NCBI GenBank assembly: GCA_030626025.1
Contig: DAOUPT010000029.1
Span: 1 to 43,546 of the forward strand
Reading direction: 5' to 3'
Length of the DNA: 43,546 nt
DNA from: Anderseniella sp.
Lineage (GTDB): Bacteria; Pseudomonadota; Alphaproteobacteria; Rhizobiales; Aestuariivirgaceae
In this document: positions 8,865-16,618 of the stretch, piece by piece
Layout: each line of letters opens with the position of its first letter
Numbering within the stretch: the first letter of the stretch is position 1
Notes under the pieces: generated by a model
Database searches by the model: none
What the model saw: only the letters and a program-made list of their open reading frames with translations
Told to the model about the DNA's origin: nothing
Program-made: the position numbers and the translations under genes

Positions 8865-9661
8865 GCAGGAAAATGACGAACAATAAACCAACACCAGAGG
8901 AGCTTGGCGCCTACGTGGACGGTGAGCTAACCCCGGACGAAGCAGCGGTTGTGGCTCGTGCTATCGCACGCGATCAGGACATTGCGAACCAGATTGCCTG
9001 CCTTACCCGGCTCAAAGCGGTTATCCCGCAGATTGTGCCCGAGACACCGATCGAAATTCCCGCCAAACCACCCACACCAAGATTGCGCCAATCTTACGCT
9101 GCCGCAATCGTGGCGTTTGCAGTCATAACCGGTATCACAGCTTTCTTGTTCCTTGGCGAAAAAGAAGGATCAAACGGCTGGTTAGCGGCTGCCCAAGGCC
9201 AGCACGACGCCTGGGTTTTGAAAAGCTCAAATGAAAACTACAAACCAGCCCAGCCGCCGAAATTAATAGCACTTGCCAGTCAGGCTTACGGAAGCGGGTT
9301 GTTTTTCCCGGATCTGTCTGCAGCAAGGTTATCATTGGTCGCCGCCAACGTCAGTGGCCAGACGAATTCGAAAACTTTACATTTGGGTTATGTTGGCAGC
9401 AGGGGATGCCGTGTGAGCCTTTTTGTACTGAGTAAACCCATTGCCCGTACCCGCACCTTGATAAAAAATGGCTCCATCCGCGTGGCGACATGGCACCATG
9501 GCGAGAGTGGTTACATCCTGATGTCGTCGGGAATGGATCCGAGGCACTTTGCGACACTGGCCGAAATGCTTGGTAAACTAGAAGGACTTCACCCGTTCAG
9601 GAAGCCCGAACGCCAGATTTTGGCTGACAGCCGGAACCGGGCCAGACCTTGCCAAGCGTAA
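8861..9661 (+). CDS. Membrane-bound anti-sigma factor
   Basis: Translated from an ATG overlapping the sigma-factor stop; a second ATG at 8873 is possible. The 266-residue product begins with a short helical domain (PTPEELGAYVDGELTPDEAA, residues 11-30), typical of anti-sigma N-termini. It lacks the HxxxCxxC zinc motif of the ZAS class. One membrane helix lies near residues 75-97 (the stretch around AIVAFAVITGITAFLFLG). The remainder, residues 100-266, would be periplasmic and holds a cluster of Cys183 and His213/His214 residues (GCRVSLFV, ATWHHGESGY) that might sense a signal; that is speculation. It presumably holds the upstream ECF factor inactive at the membrane until induced. Confidence 0.8.
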   Translation: MSRKMTNNKPTPEELGAYVDGELTPDEAAVVARAIARDQDIANQIACLTRLKAVIPQIVPETPIEIPAKPPTPRLRQSYAAAIVAFAVITGITAFLFLGEKEGSNGWLAAAQGQHDAWVLKSSNENYKPAQPPKLIALASQAYGSGLFFPDLSAARLSLVAANVSGQTNSKTLHLGYVGSRGCRVSLFVLSKPIARTRTLIKNGSIRVATWHHGESGYILMSSGMDPRHFATLAEMLGKLEGLHPFRKPERQILADSRNRARPCQA

Positions 9662-9971
9662 AGTTTCGCAGTGACATTCACGTTGCCCGGTCGACTTTTT
9701 ATTTTTTTATGGAATAAATCAACACCCTGATCCGTTTCTTCCTTAATGACGGCAGATAACAACTGCTGCAGTTCTGGGTGGAATGAATGATCAAAGCAGG
9801 TCTTTTGCAAGGATGTGGAACCAATAAGTTCATTTTCCAATGATGTGAATGGGCGAGCGGATGGCTCGCTCACTGGCCTTGATATCGAGTGAGGGGAAAA
9901 CAGCGATATCAAAGGCATAATAATAATAACTAGAATAATAATAACTAGAAAAAAACCATGAGGAGGAATAA
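9662..9971. promoter_or_regulatory. 310-base gap with hairpins and a tandem repeat before the exporter gene
   Basis: No convincing gene. It contains a GCGAGC/GCTCGC hairpin (9853-9869), a wider TTGATATCG/CGATATCAA inverted repeat (9879-9887 and 9904-9912), and a tandem 15-bp repeat AATAATAATAACTAG (9919-9933 and 9934-9948). The exporter has a very strong Shine-Dalgarno sequence (AGGAGG at 9961-9966). The structured, AT-rich leader suggests controlled expression, perhaps by the adjacent ECF factor. Confidence 0.4.
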
Positions 9972-11537
9972 ATGGTTTACACAAAGAAACATCCGGCGCT
10001 CTTAATTATGGGCGTCCTATTTTTGGGTGTCGCCTTTTTGACGAGTAGCGGCGCTCTGGATGGACTTCACGGCTTTCTTCACAACAAAAAATATCTCGGC
10101 GAAGTTGTCGGTATGGGCTACGCCTTTGGTCTCATCGGCGTTTTTGTCGGCGCTTGGCATATGTGGGGTTCACATGAAGAAGGTAACCTTGATTATTATC
10201 TTTCAACCGTGGCCGGTGCCATGTTCATTCTGCTGATCGCCATGCTGATCCGCTGGTACGCCGCACCGCTGGTTGCTGTCATCAGCAAATCCTTTGGGCC
10301 GGTGATGGGCGATAAGCACATTCACAAGGTATTGGGCCTCAACTATGTTGTCCTCGGGATTCTCGCCGGCATCGTCGTTGTTAACGCTTTCAGAATTCCT
10401 CATTGGGCCGAAAACGGTGTGCGCCTGTCGCGCCTTGGTCTCAAAACAGGGGTGATCCTGCTGGGCACGCTTTACAGTTTTGCTGAACTGCAGCAACTCG
10501 GTAAACTCTCTGTCATCATGGTTGGTTTTTTTGTTCTGGGTTCGGTCGGGCTTGTTTTGATGCTCGGGCGGATGCGCAATATTCCCAACTCCATGTGCGG
10601 TGTACTTTCGGCCGGCATGGGCGTTTGCGGGGTTTCGGCTACCGTGGCAGCCGCCCCGGTTGTACAGGCCAAATCAGTTGAGATAGCCTACACCATCGGT
10701 ACCATCTTGTTGTGGGGCGTTGGCTGCATGTTCCTGTTTCCTGTCGTCGGGCATGTGCTTGGCCTCGGTCATATACAGTTTGGTGCCTGGGCGGGAACCG
10801 GTATTTTGAATTCGGCTCAAGTGGCAGGCGCAGCATTAGCCTATCAACCTGATGGTATTGAGACCCTGAAAGTTGCAGAGATTTTCAACATCACCCGCGT
10901 TCTGTTCCTGCCCATTATTGTGATGTGGCTTGCCATTTGGTATGTCAAGCGCGAAGGCGAAGCCGCCAGCGGCAAAATCAATGTTGGCAAAGTGGTTTTC
11001 GAAAAGTTTCCGGTTTTCGTGCTCGGGTTCATTTTGATGTTTGCACTGTCTTCAACCGGTGCATTTGCCCCCCCAAACCATTACAAGGGCAAATATTTCG
11101 ACAACACAAAGGTCAAAGCCTCGAAAATGCTGACCGATGAACAAGTCGGAAAACTTACCGCGGAAGCCGACAAGTTGCAGCGGGCAGACCGCAAGGAAGC
11201 CTTGGCGCGTCTTTTGGAAAACAAAAAGATCATGAGCCTTGAAGATGATGCAGCCATTCGCGGTTTGGTCAATGCCAGGATCATGTCAAAAGCCAATAAT
11301 AAGATCCTCAAAAAGGCTCATAAGGCTGTGCGTCACACCGCCAAGATGGTGAAGAAATTCCGTCAATGGATTACTCTTTTGTTCGCCTTTGGTCTCACTG
11401 GACTTGGAATGCAGATTACCTTTTCCGCGATTCGCCAGGCCGGTGGCCAACCGCTGATCATCGGTGGTATTGTAGGCACAGTGAAAGCGGTACTGTCGCT
11501 CCTCGTAATCCTGCTGTTTGTCAGCGAAACCATTTAA
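9972..11537 (+). CDS. YeiH/PSE-family putative sulfate/sulfite exporter, enlarged
   Basis: Polytopic inner-membrane protein of the YeiH (putative sulfate exporter, PSE; TauZ-like) family, 521 residues against about 340 in usual members. Family marks are GVLSAGMGVCGVSATVAAAP (residues 210-229), FGAWAGTGILNSAQVAGAALA (about 270-290) and the closing LLFAFGLTGLGMQ....QAGGQPLIIGG segment. Extra material comes in two places: added N-terminal membrane segments (about residues 7-107), and a soluble, highly charged insert (about 366-465, rich in K, A, E, D, with coiled-coil texture) between the last two membrane blocks. It starts after AGGAGG. A 53-codon membrane-protein gene follows by 13 bases. The substrate is not shown by the sequence; sulfite or a related anion is inferred from the family only. 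Confidence 0.82.
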   Translation: MVYTKKHPALLIMGVLFLGVAFLTSSGALDGLHGFLHNKKYLGEVVGMGYAFGLIGVFVGAWHMWGSHEEGNLDYYLSTVAGAMFILLIAMLIRWYAAPLVAVISKSFGPVMGDKHIHKVLGLNYVVLGILAGIVVVNAFRIPHWAENGVRLSRLGLKTGVILLGTLYSFAELQQLGKLSVIMVGFFVLGSVGLVLMLGRMRNIPNSMCGVLSAGMGVCGVSATVAAAPVVQAKSVEIAYTIGTILLWGVGCMFLFPVVGHVLGLGHIQFGAWAGTGILNSAQVAGAALAYQPDGIETLKVAEIFNITRVLFLPIIVMWLAIWYVKREGEAASGKINVGKVVFEKFPVFVLGFILMFALSSTGAFAPPNHYKGKYFDNTKVKASKMLTDEQVGKLTAEADKLQRADRKEALARLLENKKIMSLEDDAAIRGLVNARIMSKANNKILKKAHKAVRHTAKMVKKFRQWITLLFAFGLTGLGMQITFSAIRQAGGQPLIIGGIVGTVKAVLSLLVILLFVSETI

Positions 11538-11550
11538 GGGAGATATTGAA

Positions 11551-11712
11551 ATGAGTAAAAAGGACTCACAAGACATTGATTTACAGGAAGAAGCTGGCGC
11601 CAAATTCCATCGCGGCTCGGCCTTGTCAATCTTCGGCAGTGACCGGCGCGAGGACTTTCTCGCCTTGACCTGTGCGTTGCTTATCGCCCTTGGTGTTTAC
11701 CTGCTGGTCTAA
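11551..11712 (+). CDS. Small membrane protein, 53 residues, exporter partner
   Basis: A short gene of 53 codons, starting ATG 11551 behind AAGGGAG and ending TAA 11712. Residues 1-32 are polar (MSKKDSQDIDLQEEAGAKFH and on), then DFLALTCALLIALGVYLLV (about 35-53) forms one membrane helix ending at the C-terminus. It follows the exporter by 13 bases and is followed at once by a strong terminator, so the two are one transcription unit. I do not recognise a family. Its position and build suggest an accessory subunit or regulator of the large PSE-type exporter. Confidence 0.7.
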   Translation: MSKKDSQDIDLQEEAGAKFHRGSALSIFGSDRREDFLALTCALLIALGVYLLV

Positions 11713-11738
11713 GATACGCAACCGTTTAACCAGAACTG

Positions 11739-11780
11739 GCCCGGCGGCAGGATATCCTGCCGCCGGGCTATTTTATCACT
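11739..11780 (+). terminator. Intrinsic terminator after the 53-aa gene
   Basis: GCCCGGCGGCAGGAT (11739-11753) is followed by its exact complement (11754-11768), a 30-base perfect palindrome. It folds as a GC-rich stem of about 12-13 bp and is followed by TATTTTATC. It separates the exporter unit from the stress-protein unit, though partial read-through is possible because both are on the same strand. Confidence 0.8.
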
Positions 11781-11800
11781 TTCACAAGAAAAACCACCCA

Positions 11801-12268
11801 ATGCAGATAGCAAAAATCATTCTGGCAAGTCACGGCACTAAAGGTGCCATCGCCGCGGAGAACCACGCCCTTGATATGGCGAACGATTATGGAGCTAGCC
11901 TGCACCAGTTGCTCGTTGTTCCCGACTTCTGGAAAGGCATGATGGGCGATGACTGGCTCAACAATGCGGTTACGCAGATTCGTTTCGGTAAATATGTGGA
12001 AAATCAGCTAGCAGCTGAAACGGCTGAAGAGATCACCCGGGTGGAAGATATGGCAAAGTCTCGAGGGATTGCCTACAGCCACCACATCACCTTGGGCAAA
12101 CCGGAAGAATGCCTCATTGATGCCTGCTCCAGCAATAGCTACGACATTGCCATTATCGGCTCGCCGCGCCCCAAAAACGTTTCCGGCTACCGCTCGCGAA
12201 TGAAACTTGACCCGCTGACCCGCGCCTTAAATATCCGGCTGCTGATCATCCCGTATCCCAAGCCATGA
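11801..12268 (+). CDS. Universal stress protein (UspA family)
   Basis: A 155-residue cytoplasmic protein starting MQIAKIILASHGTKGAIAAE at ATG 11801. An upstream in-frame extension to 11672 runs through the terminator and is rejected. The fold matches a single UspA domain: strand 1 (AKIILASHG), helix with ALDMANDYGASLHQLLVV, EDMAKSRGIAYSHH, then AIIGSPRPKN and the C-terminal RLLIIPYP strand. The GxxGx9GS/T nucleotide loop is only partly present, so ATP binding is uncertain. Its stop overlaps the next gene by four bases (ATGA), implying coupled expression with the SRPBCC-like protein. Confidence 0.8.
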   Translation: MQIAKIILASHGTKGAIAAENHALDMANDYGASLHQLLVVPDFWKGMMGDDWLNNAVTQIRFGKYVENQLAAETAEEITRVEDMAKSRGIAYSHHITLGKPEECLIDACSSNSYDIAIIGSPRPKNVSGYRSRMKLDPLTRALNIRLLIIPYPKP

Positions 12269-12870
12269 GCAAAAATCAGGAATATGCAACCAAGGATCTC
12301 GCCCAGGTTACCGTCGAAACGTCCTTTGATGCCCCATTTCTTTTGGATTTTATCCGCGATATCGAGCGTATCTTCCGCATAAATTCGCTTATGGAATTCA
12401 CACATTGGGAAAAGAAAGCCCCTTGCACCTACGCTATTGGCGGCAAAAATCTCAGCAATAACCGGTCGTTTGATACCACAATCTTCATCGAACCTTTTGA
12501 GAATGGCGTAAACGTACGCTATGGCGATGGAATTAAATCAGCAACACACATAACGCTTACTAAAAACGGAACCGGTCTGACCATTACCGATGATTACAGC
12601 AACCTGCCTGTGAGTGAACGGCAAAAACGCCTTGATGAGGTTGACAAAAGCATTGTCCAATGGGGACACGACATTCACCGCTATCTCAGGCAGACGAAGC
12701 GTTACGCATTCATCCCCGGTTGGCAGTGGTACATGCGCCGCGTCTGGCAACCAATGAAGCCCTCCAGCCGCCGTATCTGCGCCTTGCTGATTATGATAAC
12801 CACTGCAGAATTCGTGGTGTTTCTTGCCGTATTCACCATCTTTTGGCTCGAACTCGACTACTTCCTTTAA
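12265..12870 (+). CDS. SRPBCC-like protein with C-terminal membrane anchor
   Basis: A 201-residue protein coupled to the stress-protein gene by an ATGA overlap. Residues 10-130 look like a START/SRPBCC (polyketide cyclase-like) fold: VTVETSFDAPFLLDFIRDIERIFRIN, then FTHWEKKAP, then an alternating strand pattern and a long final helix (SERQKRLDEVDKSIVQWGHDIHRYL, about 113-138). Residues about 168-195 form a membrane helix ending in LDYFL. The protein would therefore be a cytoplasmic lipid- or ligand-binding domain tethered to the inner membrane. No catalytic residues can be assigned, and the family call rests on pattern only. Confidence 0.55.
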   Translation: MSKNQEYATKDLAQVTVETSFDAPFLLDFIRDIERIFRINSLMEFTHWEKKAPCTYAIGGKNLSNNRSFDTTIFIEPFENGVNVRYGDGIKSATHITLTKNGTGLTITDDYSNLPVSERQKRLDEVDKSIVQWGHDIHRYLRQTKRYAFIPGWQWYMRRVWQPMKPSSRRICALLIMITTAEFVVFLAVFTIFWLELDYFL

Positions 12871-12956
12871 GACTTACCAACAACATATCAGCTATGCCTA
12901 ATTTGGACCTGTAGCGCCTCCTGCAACGGTAGCCGGTTGGTATGGCGATAGGGCCG

Positions 12957-13622
12957 CTATTTCCGGTTGGAACTCGCAAGCAGCTTTATGACAAAGGGTA
13001 AAGCCATAAAGGCACCGAGAAAAATGACTGCAAGCAAAATTCGGTCTGATTCATCGCGAACCATTTCACTGCCGAAATGAGCCAATAGAAAGCTTGCGGG
13101 TATAATGCCTGCCAAAGTGGCGATAGCGAACCGCCCGAATGTCAGAGGAGTCAATCCGGCTGCATAGCTGACAATGTCGAACGAGATAAAAGGCAGTAAA
13201 CGACTGATAAATATTGTTGCCATGAGAACATTTTGCGACCCGGCATATCCCAGTTCAAATTTGTTGCCAAACCGGCGATGTATAACCTCATAGCCAAGGA
13301 ATCGTGCAATGCTGAAAGCAGCAATAGCGCCAGCTTGCGAACCGATGACAACATAGAGTGTGCCCCATAAATGTCCGTAAATTGCCCCGGCTGCCAAGGC
13401 GATCGGGGCGCTGGGAATGGGGCTCACGAGAATTGCCAGTGTCATTGATCCGATTACGGCGGCCGGGCCCCAGCCTCCCAAACCGGTAAACCACTGGCGA
13501 AGCAAGGCACTGTCGGGCAAAACTGACAACAATCCAGTGTTGGGGACCCACCAGTTAACAGAGATTATGGCCACGGCGATTGCAATACCGCAAAGAATTT
13601 TGATGGTGGCTGTTACGCTCAT
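12957..13622 (-). CDS. TVP38/TMEM64-family membrane protein
   Basis: A 221-residue polytopic membrane protein of the TVP38/TMEM64 (SNARE-associated, DedA-related) family. Hydrophobic segments include residues about 5-25, 50-75 and 80-105. The family core is PIPSAPIALAAGAIYGHLWGTLYVVIGSQAGAIAAFSIARFLGYE and RLLPFISFDIVSYAAGLTPL. It lies 42 bases after the multicopper oxidase stop on the same strand, so both probably share the CueR-type promoter at 15164-15194. TVP38 proteins often sit beside metal-resistance genes such as mer and cop operons; the role is unclear, and phospholipid movement is proposed for the wider family. Confidence 0.82.
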   Translation of the reverse strand: MSVTATIKILCGIAIAVAIISVNWWVPNTGLLSVLPDSALLRQWFTGLGGWGPAAVIGSMTLAILVSPIPSAPIALAAGAIYGHLWGTLYVVIGSQAGAIAAFSIARFLGYEVIHRRFGNKFELGYAGSQNVLMATIFISRLLPFISFDIVSYAAGLTPLTFGRFAIATLAGIIPASFLLAHFGSEMVRDESDRILLAVIFLGAFMALPFVIKLLASSNRK

Positions 13623-13664
13623 GAATCCGTTTTTGGTTTTAAATAATAAAAATCATTTTCGTGG

Positions 13665-15116
13665 TCAGGCTACATCAATCCAGGTCATCATGCCACCGGC
13701 CTGATGTTCGATCATATGGCAGTGGAACAACCATTTGCCGGGATTGTCAGCCAGAAAAGCAAAGGATACTTTTTCGTCGGGATAAACCAGTTCTGTATCG
13801 CGCCAGACCCTTCCGGCAACAGACATGTTATTTCTGGTTACCACGGTGAAATGATGGCCGTGCAAATGCATTGCATGGGGAAAAGCGGTATCATTGATGA
13901 TGTCTATCCTGACGGTTTCACCTTTTCTTACCTGCACAAGCGGTTTGTCCAAATCACCGGCAATGCCATTAAAAGCCCAAACCCTTTTCGCCTTAACCAG
14001 CTGCCGCCAGTCAAGCATCTTGCCGCCAAGCATGGCGCGATCCATGTTACCCATAGCACCGCCGATCATATTCAGGTCGACAGTTTTTGCCGCTTCCAGA
14101 TTAAAGCCGCTATGTGGCATTGACACTGGCAGACCAGAAGGGCGGGTGAACACAGCAGGCGTTGCCAATTCGCCGGTTACATAGTTAATTGTAGCGATAT
14201 CTATCTTCTGCCGGTCGGATACAAATTGAATCGGCGACTTTGTCCCGGACTTCAGCTTTGCATCAACAACCAGATCGACTCTTTGAGCCGGACCCAAAAC
14301 AAGATCGCCTTTTTTCAATTTTCGCGGTGTTACAGGATGTCCGTCAAGGGCAATCAACCACGGATCATGATCCGCAATATTAAGCTTCATAATTCGAGAG
14401 TTGGCAACGTTTACAATCCGCAAGCGAAGCTGCTCACCTGTTGTTACATCAAATACAGGCCCCGGTTGCCCGTTCACTGTCAAAACATTACCGAGGCGAC
14501 CACCGTGGGCCCAGTCATGCAACTCACCCATTGATTGCTCTTCAATGCTTCCATCTTTGGACAGTCGCCAATCATCAAGGACCAAATTCAGGTCACGATA
14601 TTTTGATGCATCGGGCTCTTCCACAATCAACATGCCATACAATCCACGGGCCAGTTGTTCCCAGGATCTGTTATGGGTGTGGTACCAATAGGTTCCGGCA
14701 TCGGGAGCTATGAATTCATACTCAAATGATTCTCCCGGCTTTACCGGTTCCTGAGTAAGCCCGGTTACGCCATCCATTGCGTTGTCAATACGAATGCCAT
14801 GCCAGTGAATAGAGGTCGGTTGGTCAAGCTTATTGATTAACCGTACTTTGACTTTCTCACCCTGCTTAACCCGGATGACCGGTCCCGGGTTTGTGCCGTT
14901 ATAAGCCCAAACCGGTGTTGCCGAACTGTCTTTCCCGAGTAACGATGCTGTTGTTTTTCCGGCTGTCAATACACGGTAACCATCTAACGACACCGGCACA
15001 TCATCAGCAAAAACACTGACTGAAGGTGCAAATAGTGCAGCCGATGCGCCAAGTATAAAATGACGTCGGTTAAGAGGAAGCGAAATGGTTTTTTCTGTCA
15101 AATTACGACTCTTCAA
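13665..15116 (-). CDS. Tat-exported multicopper oxidase, CueO/CopA-like
   Basis: Periplasmic three-domain multicopper oxidase of 483 residues; it likely oxidises Cu(I), passing electrons to O2 at a trinuclear centre. The N-terminus carries a twin-arginine signal (NRRHFILGASAALFA). All copper-ligand blocks are present: IHWHG (His104, His106), YWYHTH (His146, His148), HAMHLHGHHF (His414, 417, 419) and HCHMIEHQAGGM (His465, Cys466, His467, His471, Met476). A Met-rich segment (residues 350-367, six Met) is like the substrate-binding loop of CueO. The start is TTG 15116 with AAAGG nine bases upstream; TTG 15101 is also possible. A CueR-type operator-promoter lies 48 bases upstream, so it is probably copper-induced. 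Confidence 0.93.
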   Translation of the reverse strand: MKSRNLTEKTISLPLNRRHFILGASAALFAPSVSVFADDVPVSLDGYRVLTAGKTTASLLGKDSSATPVWAYNGTNPGPVIRVKQGEKVKVRLINKLDQPTSIHWHGIRIDNAMDGVTGLTQEPVKPGESFEYEFIAPDAGTYWYHTHNRSWEQLARGLYGMLIVEEPDASKYRDLNLVLDDWRLSKDGSIEEQSMGELHDWAHGGRLGNVLTVNGQPGPVFDVTTGEQLRLRIVNVANSRIMKLNIADHDPWLIALDGHPVTPRKLKKGDLVLGPAQRVDLVVDAKLKSGTKSPIQFVSDRQKIDIATINYVTGELATPAVFTRPSGLPVSMPHSGFNLEAAKTVDLNMIGGAMGNMDRAMLGGKMLDWRQLVKAKRVWAFNGIAGDLDKPLVQVRKGETVRIDIINDTAFPHAMHLHGHHFTVVTRNNMSVAGRVWRDTELVYPDEKVSFAFLADNPGKWLFHCHMIEHQAGGMMTWIDVA

Positions 15117-15163
15117 AACTTAAAACCTTTCTGGAGAAAAATATATTGGCAACTCTTTATTTT

Positions 15164-15194
15164 TTACTGGACCCTCCAGCCGGTGGAGGGTCAA
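15164..15194 (-). promoter_or_regulatory. CueR-type promoter and operator for the multicopper oxidase
   Basis: On the minus strand TTGACC (15194-15189) is followed by a dyad reading GACCCTCCA-N5-TGGAGGGTC (15192-15170). This matches the CueR operator layout (ACCTTCC-N7-GGAAGGT at E. coli copA, where TTGACC is also the -35). A 19-bp spacer, the hallmark of MerR-family promoters, puts CAGTAA at the -10 position, a weak match. It lies 48 bases before the oxidase start. The cognate regulator is probably the MerR protein at 16619. Confidence 0.75.
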
Positions 15195-15247
15195 TAGTTT
15201 TAACTATAAAGATGCCAGTGTTTCAGAAATGATGAAAGTTTAAATGA

Positions 15248-15991
15248 ATGGATTTTAAAAATAAAATTATTACAGCTTTTGTTGCTGGAGCCATAGCGGT
15301 TTCCTATATATTTCAACCGGCAATGGCCGAAAACAAACAATTTTCACGTCCGGAAATTGAACTGATTATTCGCGACTATTTGCTAAAAAACCCGGAATTG
15401 CTCATTGAAATGTCCCGCCTGCTTGAAGCAAAACAAAAAGCGTTGACTAAAAACAATTTTAGTGATGCCGTAAAAAAACTCAATACCGAACTGGTAAGTG
15501 GTGATGGCGCGGCTGTTATGGGTAATCCTGATGGCAAGACCGTCATTATCGAATTTTCGGATTATAATTGCCCGTTTTGCAAACGCATGGCACCGATGGT
15601 TAAACAGGCAATAAAAGCAAATCCAGACCTCAAGTTTGTTTTACGAGAATTTCCTATTCTCGGTCCATCGTCAAGATATGCTTCAACAGCCGCGCTGGCA
15701 GCCAAAATGCAGGGAAAATATGAAGCAGCCCACTTTGTTCTTATCTCAACAAGGGGTCGTCTGACCGAAGTCAAGGTAAACAAGCTGCTGGAAGCAGCTG
15801 GCCTGGATATGGCAAAGTTGAAAAAGGATATGAAAAGCCCATCAATTAAAGCAGTAATTGCCCGAAATTTGGAAATTGGTCAGATGCTGGGTATCAATGG
15901 AACGCCGGCATTCATTGCAGCGGAAAAGCTGTTTCCGGGCGCCCTGACACCCGAGCAGTTTTCCGATATGGTACAGGTTGCAAAGCCATAA
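15248..15991 (+). CDS. DsbA/ScsC-like periplasmic thiol oxidoreductase
   Basis: A 247-residue exported thioredoxin-fold protein. A signal peptide occupies residues 1-27 (cleavage after AMA). An N-terminal helical segment (SRPEIELIIRDYLLKNPELL) like the oligomerisation region of ScsC/Com1-type proteins precedes the active site CPFC at residues 108-111. The cis-Pro loop is NGTPAF (Thr219-Pro220). It may keep periplasmic cysteines in shape under copper stress, as ScsC does. It is divergent to the oxidase, with the CueR dyad between them, and starts a rightward series that includes the CueR-like gene and the cytochromes. The ribosome site is weak. It aligns without gaps at all key positions with the second DsbA-like protein at 34056. 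Confidence 0.87.
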   Translation: MDFKNKIITAFVAGAIAVSYIFQPAMAENKQFSRPEIELIIRDYLLKNPELLIEMSRLLEAKQKALTKNNFSDAVKKLNTELVSGDGAAVMGNPDGKTVIIEFSDYNCPFCKRMAPMVKQAIKANPDLKFVLREFPILGPSSRYASTAALAAKMQGKYEAAHFVLISTRGRLTEVKVNKLLEAAGLDMAKLKKDMKSPSIKAVIARNLEIGQMLGINGTPAFIAAEKLFPGALTPEQFSDMVQVAKP

Positions 15992-16108
15992 GTGCTCTAA
16001 CATTGCAAAAATTTAACACTTATTTTTACTGGCGTTAACACAGTTTGGCCTAGTTTTCCAATATGATGTAGATGATTCGATGCCTGTGAACAAAATGAAA
16101 AGAACCGT

Positions 16109-16492
16109 GTGTCCAAATTCCTGTTAAAAATCAGTCAGCTTGTTGGTTTGGTGTTTTTTGTACTATGCGGCGCAATTACAATCTCATCAGGAGCAATAGC
16201 CCATACGGTAACTGACCAGTATGTCGGTTCCGGGGTTATGACGTTTGAGACAGCCGATGTGGTTGAAGCAACTGACGTTCAGACAAATCAAAAAAATACC
16301 GGGCAAACAGACACCGGATGTGAAAAGTCGTGTTCTTTTTCATGTCCGCCATCCACCTGCATGACTGGCATAATTTCCCACTTTGGTAGTTTTGTTACAG
16401 GCTCTGGGTATTCTTATCTGGTTCCCATCGCCTCTCTGCAAACAAATTATGCCTCGCTTGCAGTAGATTTTTTTCACCCACCCCGACTGTAA
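16109..16492 (+). CDS. Small exported Cys-rich protein
   Basis: A 127-residue product from GTG 16109, with no strong ribosome site. Residues 1-31 are a signal peptide (MSKFLLKISQLVGLVFFVLC, then GAIAHT). The mature part is Thr/Asp/Gln-rich and has a compact cysteine cluster, C-x3-C-x3-C-x4-C (residues about 71-84, within CEKSCSFSCPPSTC). It ends HPPRL. Short exported proteins with a Cys or His cluster and a PP-R-type tail occur beside copper genes (CopL, DUF2946 groups), and I think this is of that kind, but I cannot place it in a named family. Gaps of 117 and 126 bases separate it from its neighbours. Confidence 0.55.
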   Translation: MSKFLLKISQLVGLVFFVLCGAITISSGAIAHTVTDQYVGSGVMTFETADVVEATDVQTNQKNTGQTDTGCEKSCSFSCPPSTCMTGIISHFGSFVTGSGYSYLVPIASLQTNYASLAVDFFHPPRL

Positions 16493-16575
16493 ATTTCTGA
16501 AATAGCACGATTGTTTCCATCCTCTGTTTTGACAGGCTGGAAGTCTGTGCACAATTTTAACTCAGAATTTATTCT

Positions 16576-16599
16576 AGCCTGACTTGTTGATGTCAGGCT
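16576..16599. promoter_or_regulatory. Inverted repeat before the MerR/CueR-like gene
   Basis: AGCCTGAC (16576-16583) and GTCAGGCT (16592-16599) form a perfect 8-bp dyad with an 8-base spacer, 20 bases before the regulator start. No T-run follows. It does not match the CueR operator. It could be a terminator stem for the Cys-rich protein gene or a site for another factor. Confidence 0.4.
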
Positions 16600-16618
16600 C
16601 TTCGGGACCATAAACATT

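Noticed and set aside
9817-9822. GGAACC as an ECF (EcfG-type) -35 element before the exporter
   Set aside because: No matching GTT-type -10 at 16-17 bases, and no copy before the sigma gene itself.
9589-9984. Minus-strand 131-codon frame with a hydrophobic N-terminus
   Set aside because: It overlaps the anti-sigma 3' end and the exporter start; the hydrophobic part comes from the AT-rich tandem repeat.
11672-11800. Longer start of the universal stress protein
   Set aside because: The extension reads through the preceding gene's end and the terminator palindrome; the family begins at the ATG 11801.
15193-15247. Second CueR site for the rightward arm
   Set aside because: Only a short ATAGTT/AACTAT dyad is present, with no ACC...GGT pattern and no -35 at the right place on the plus strand.
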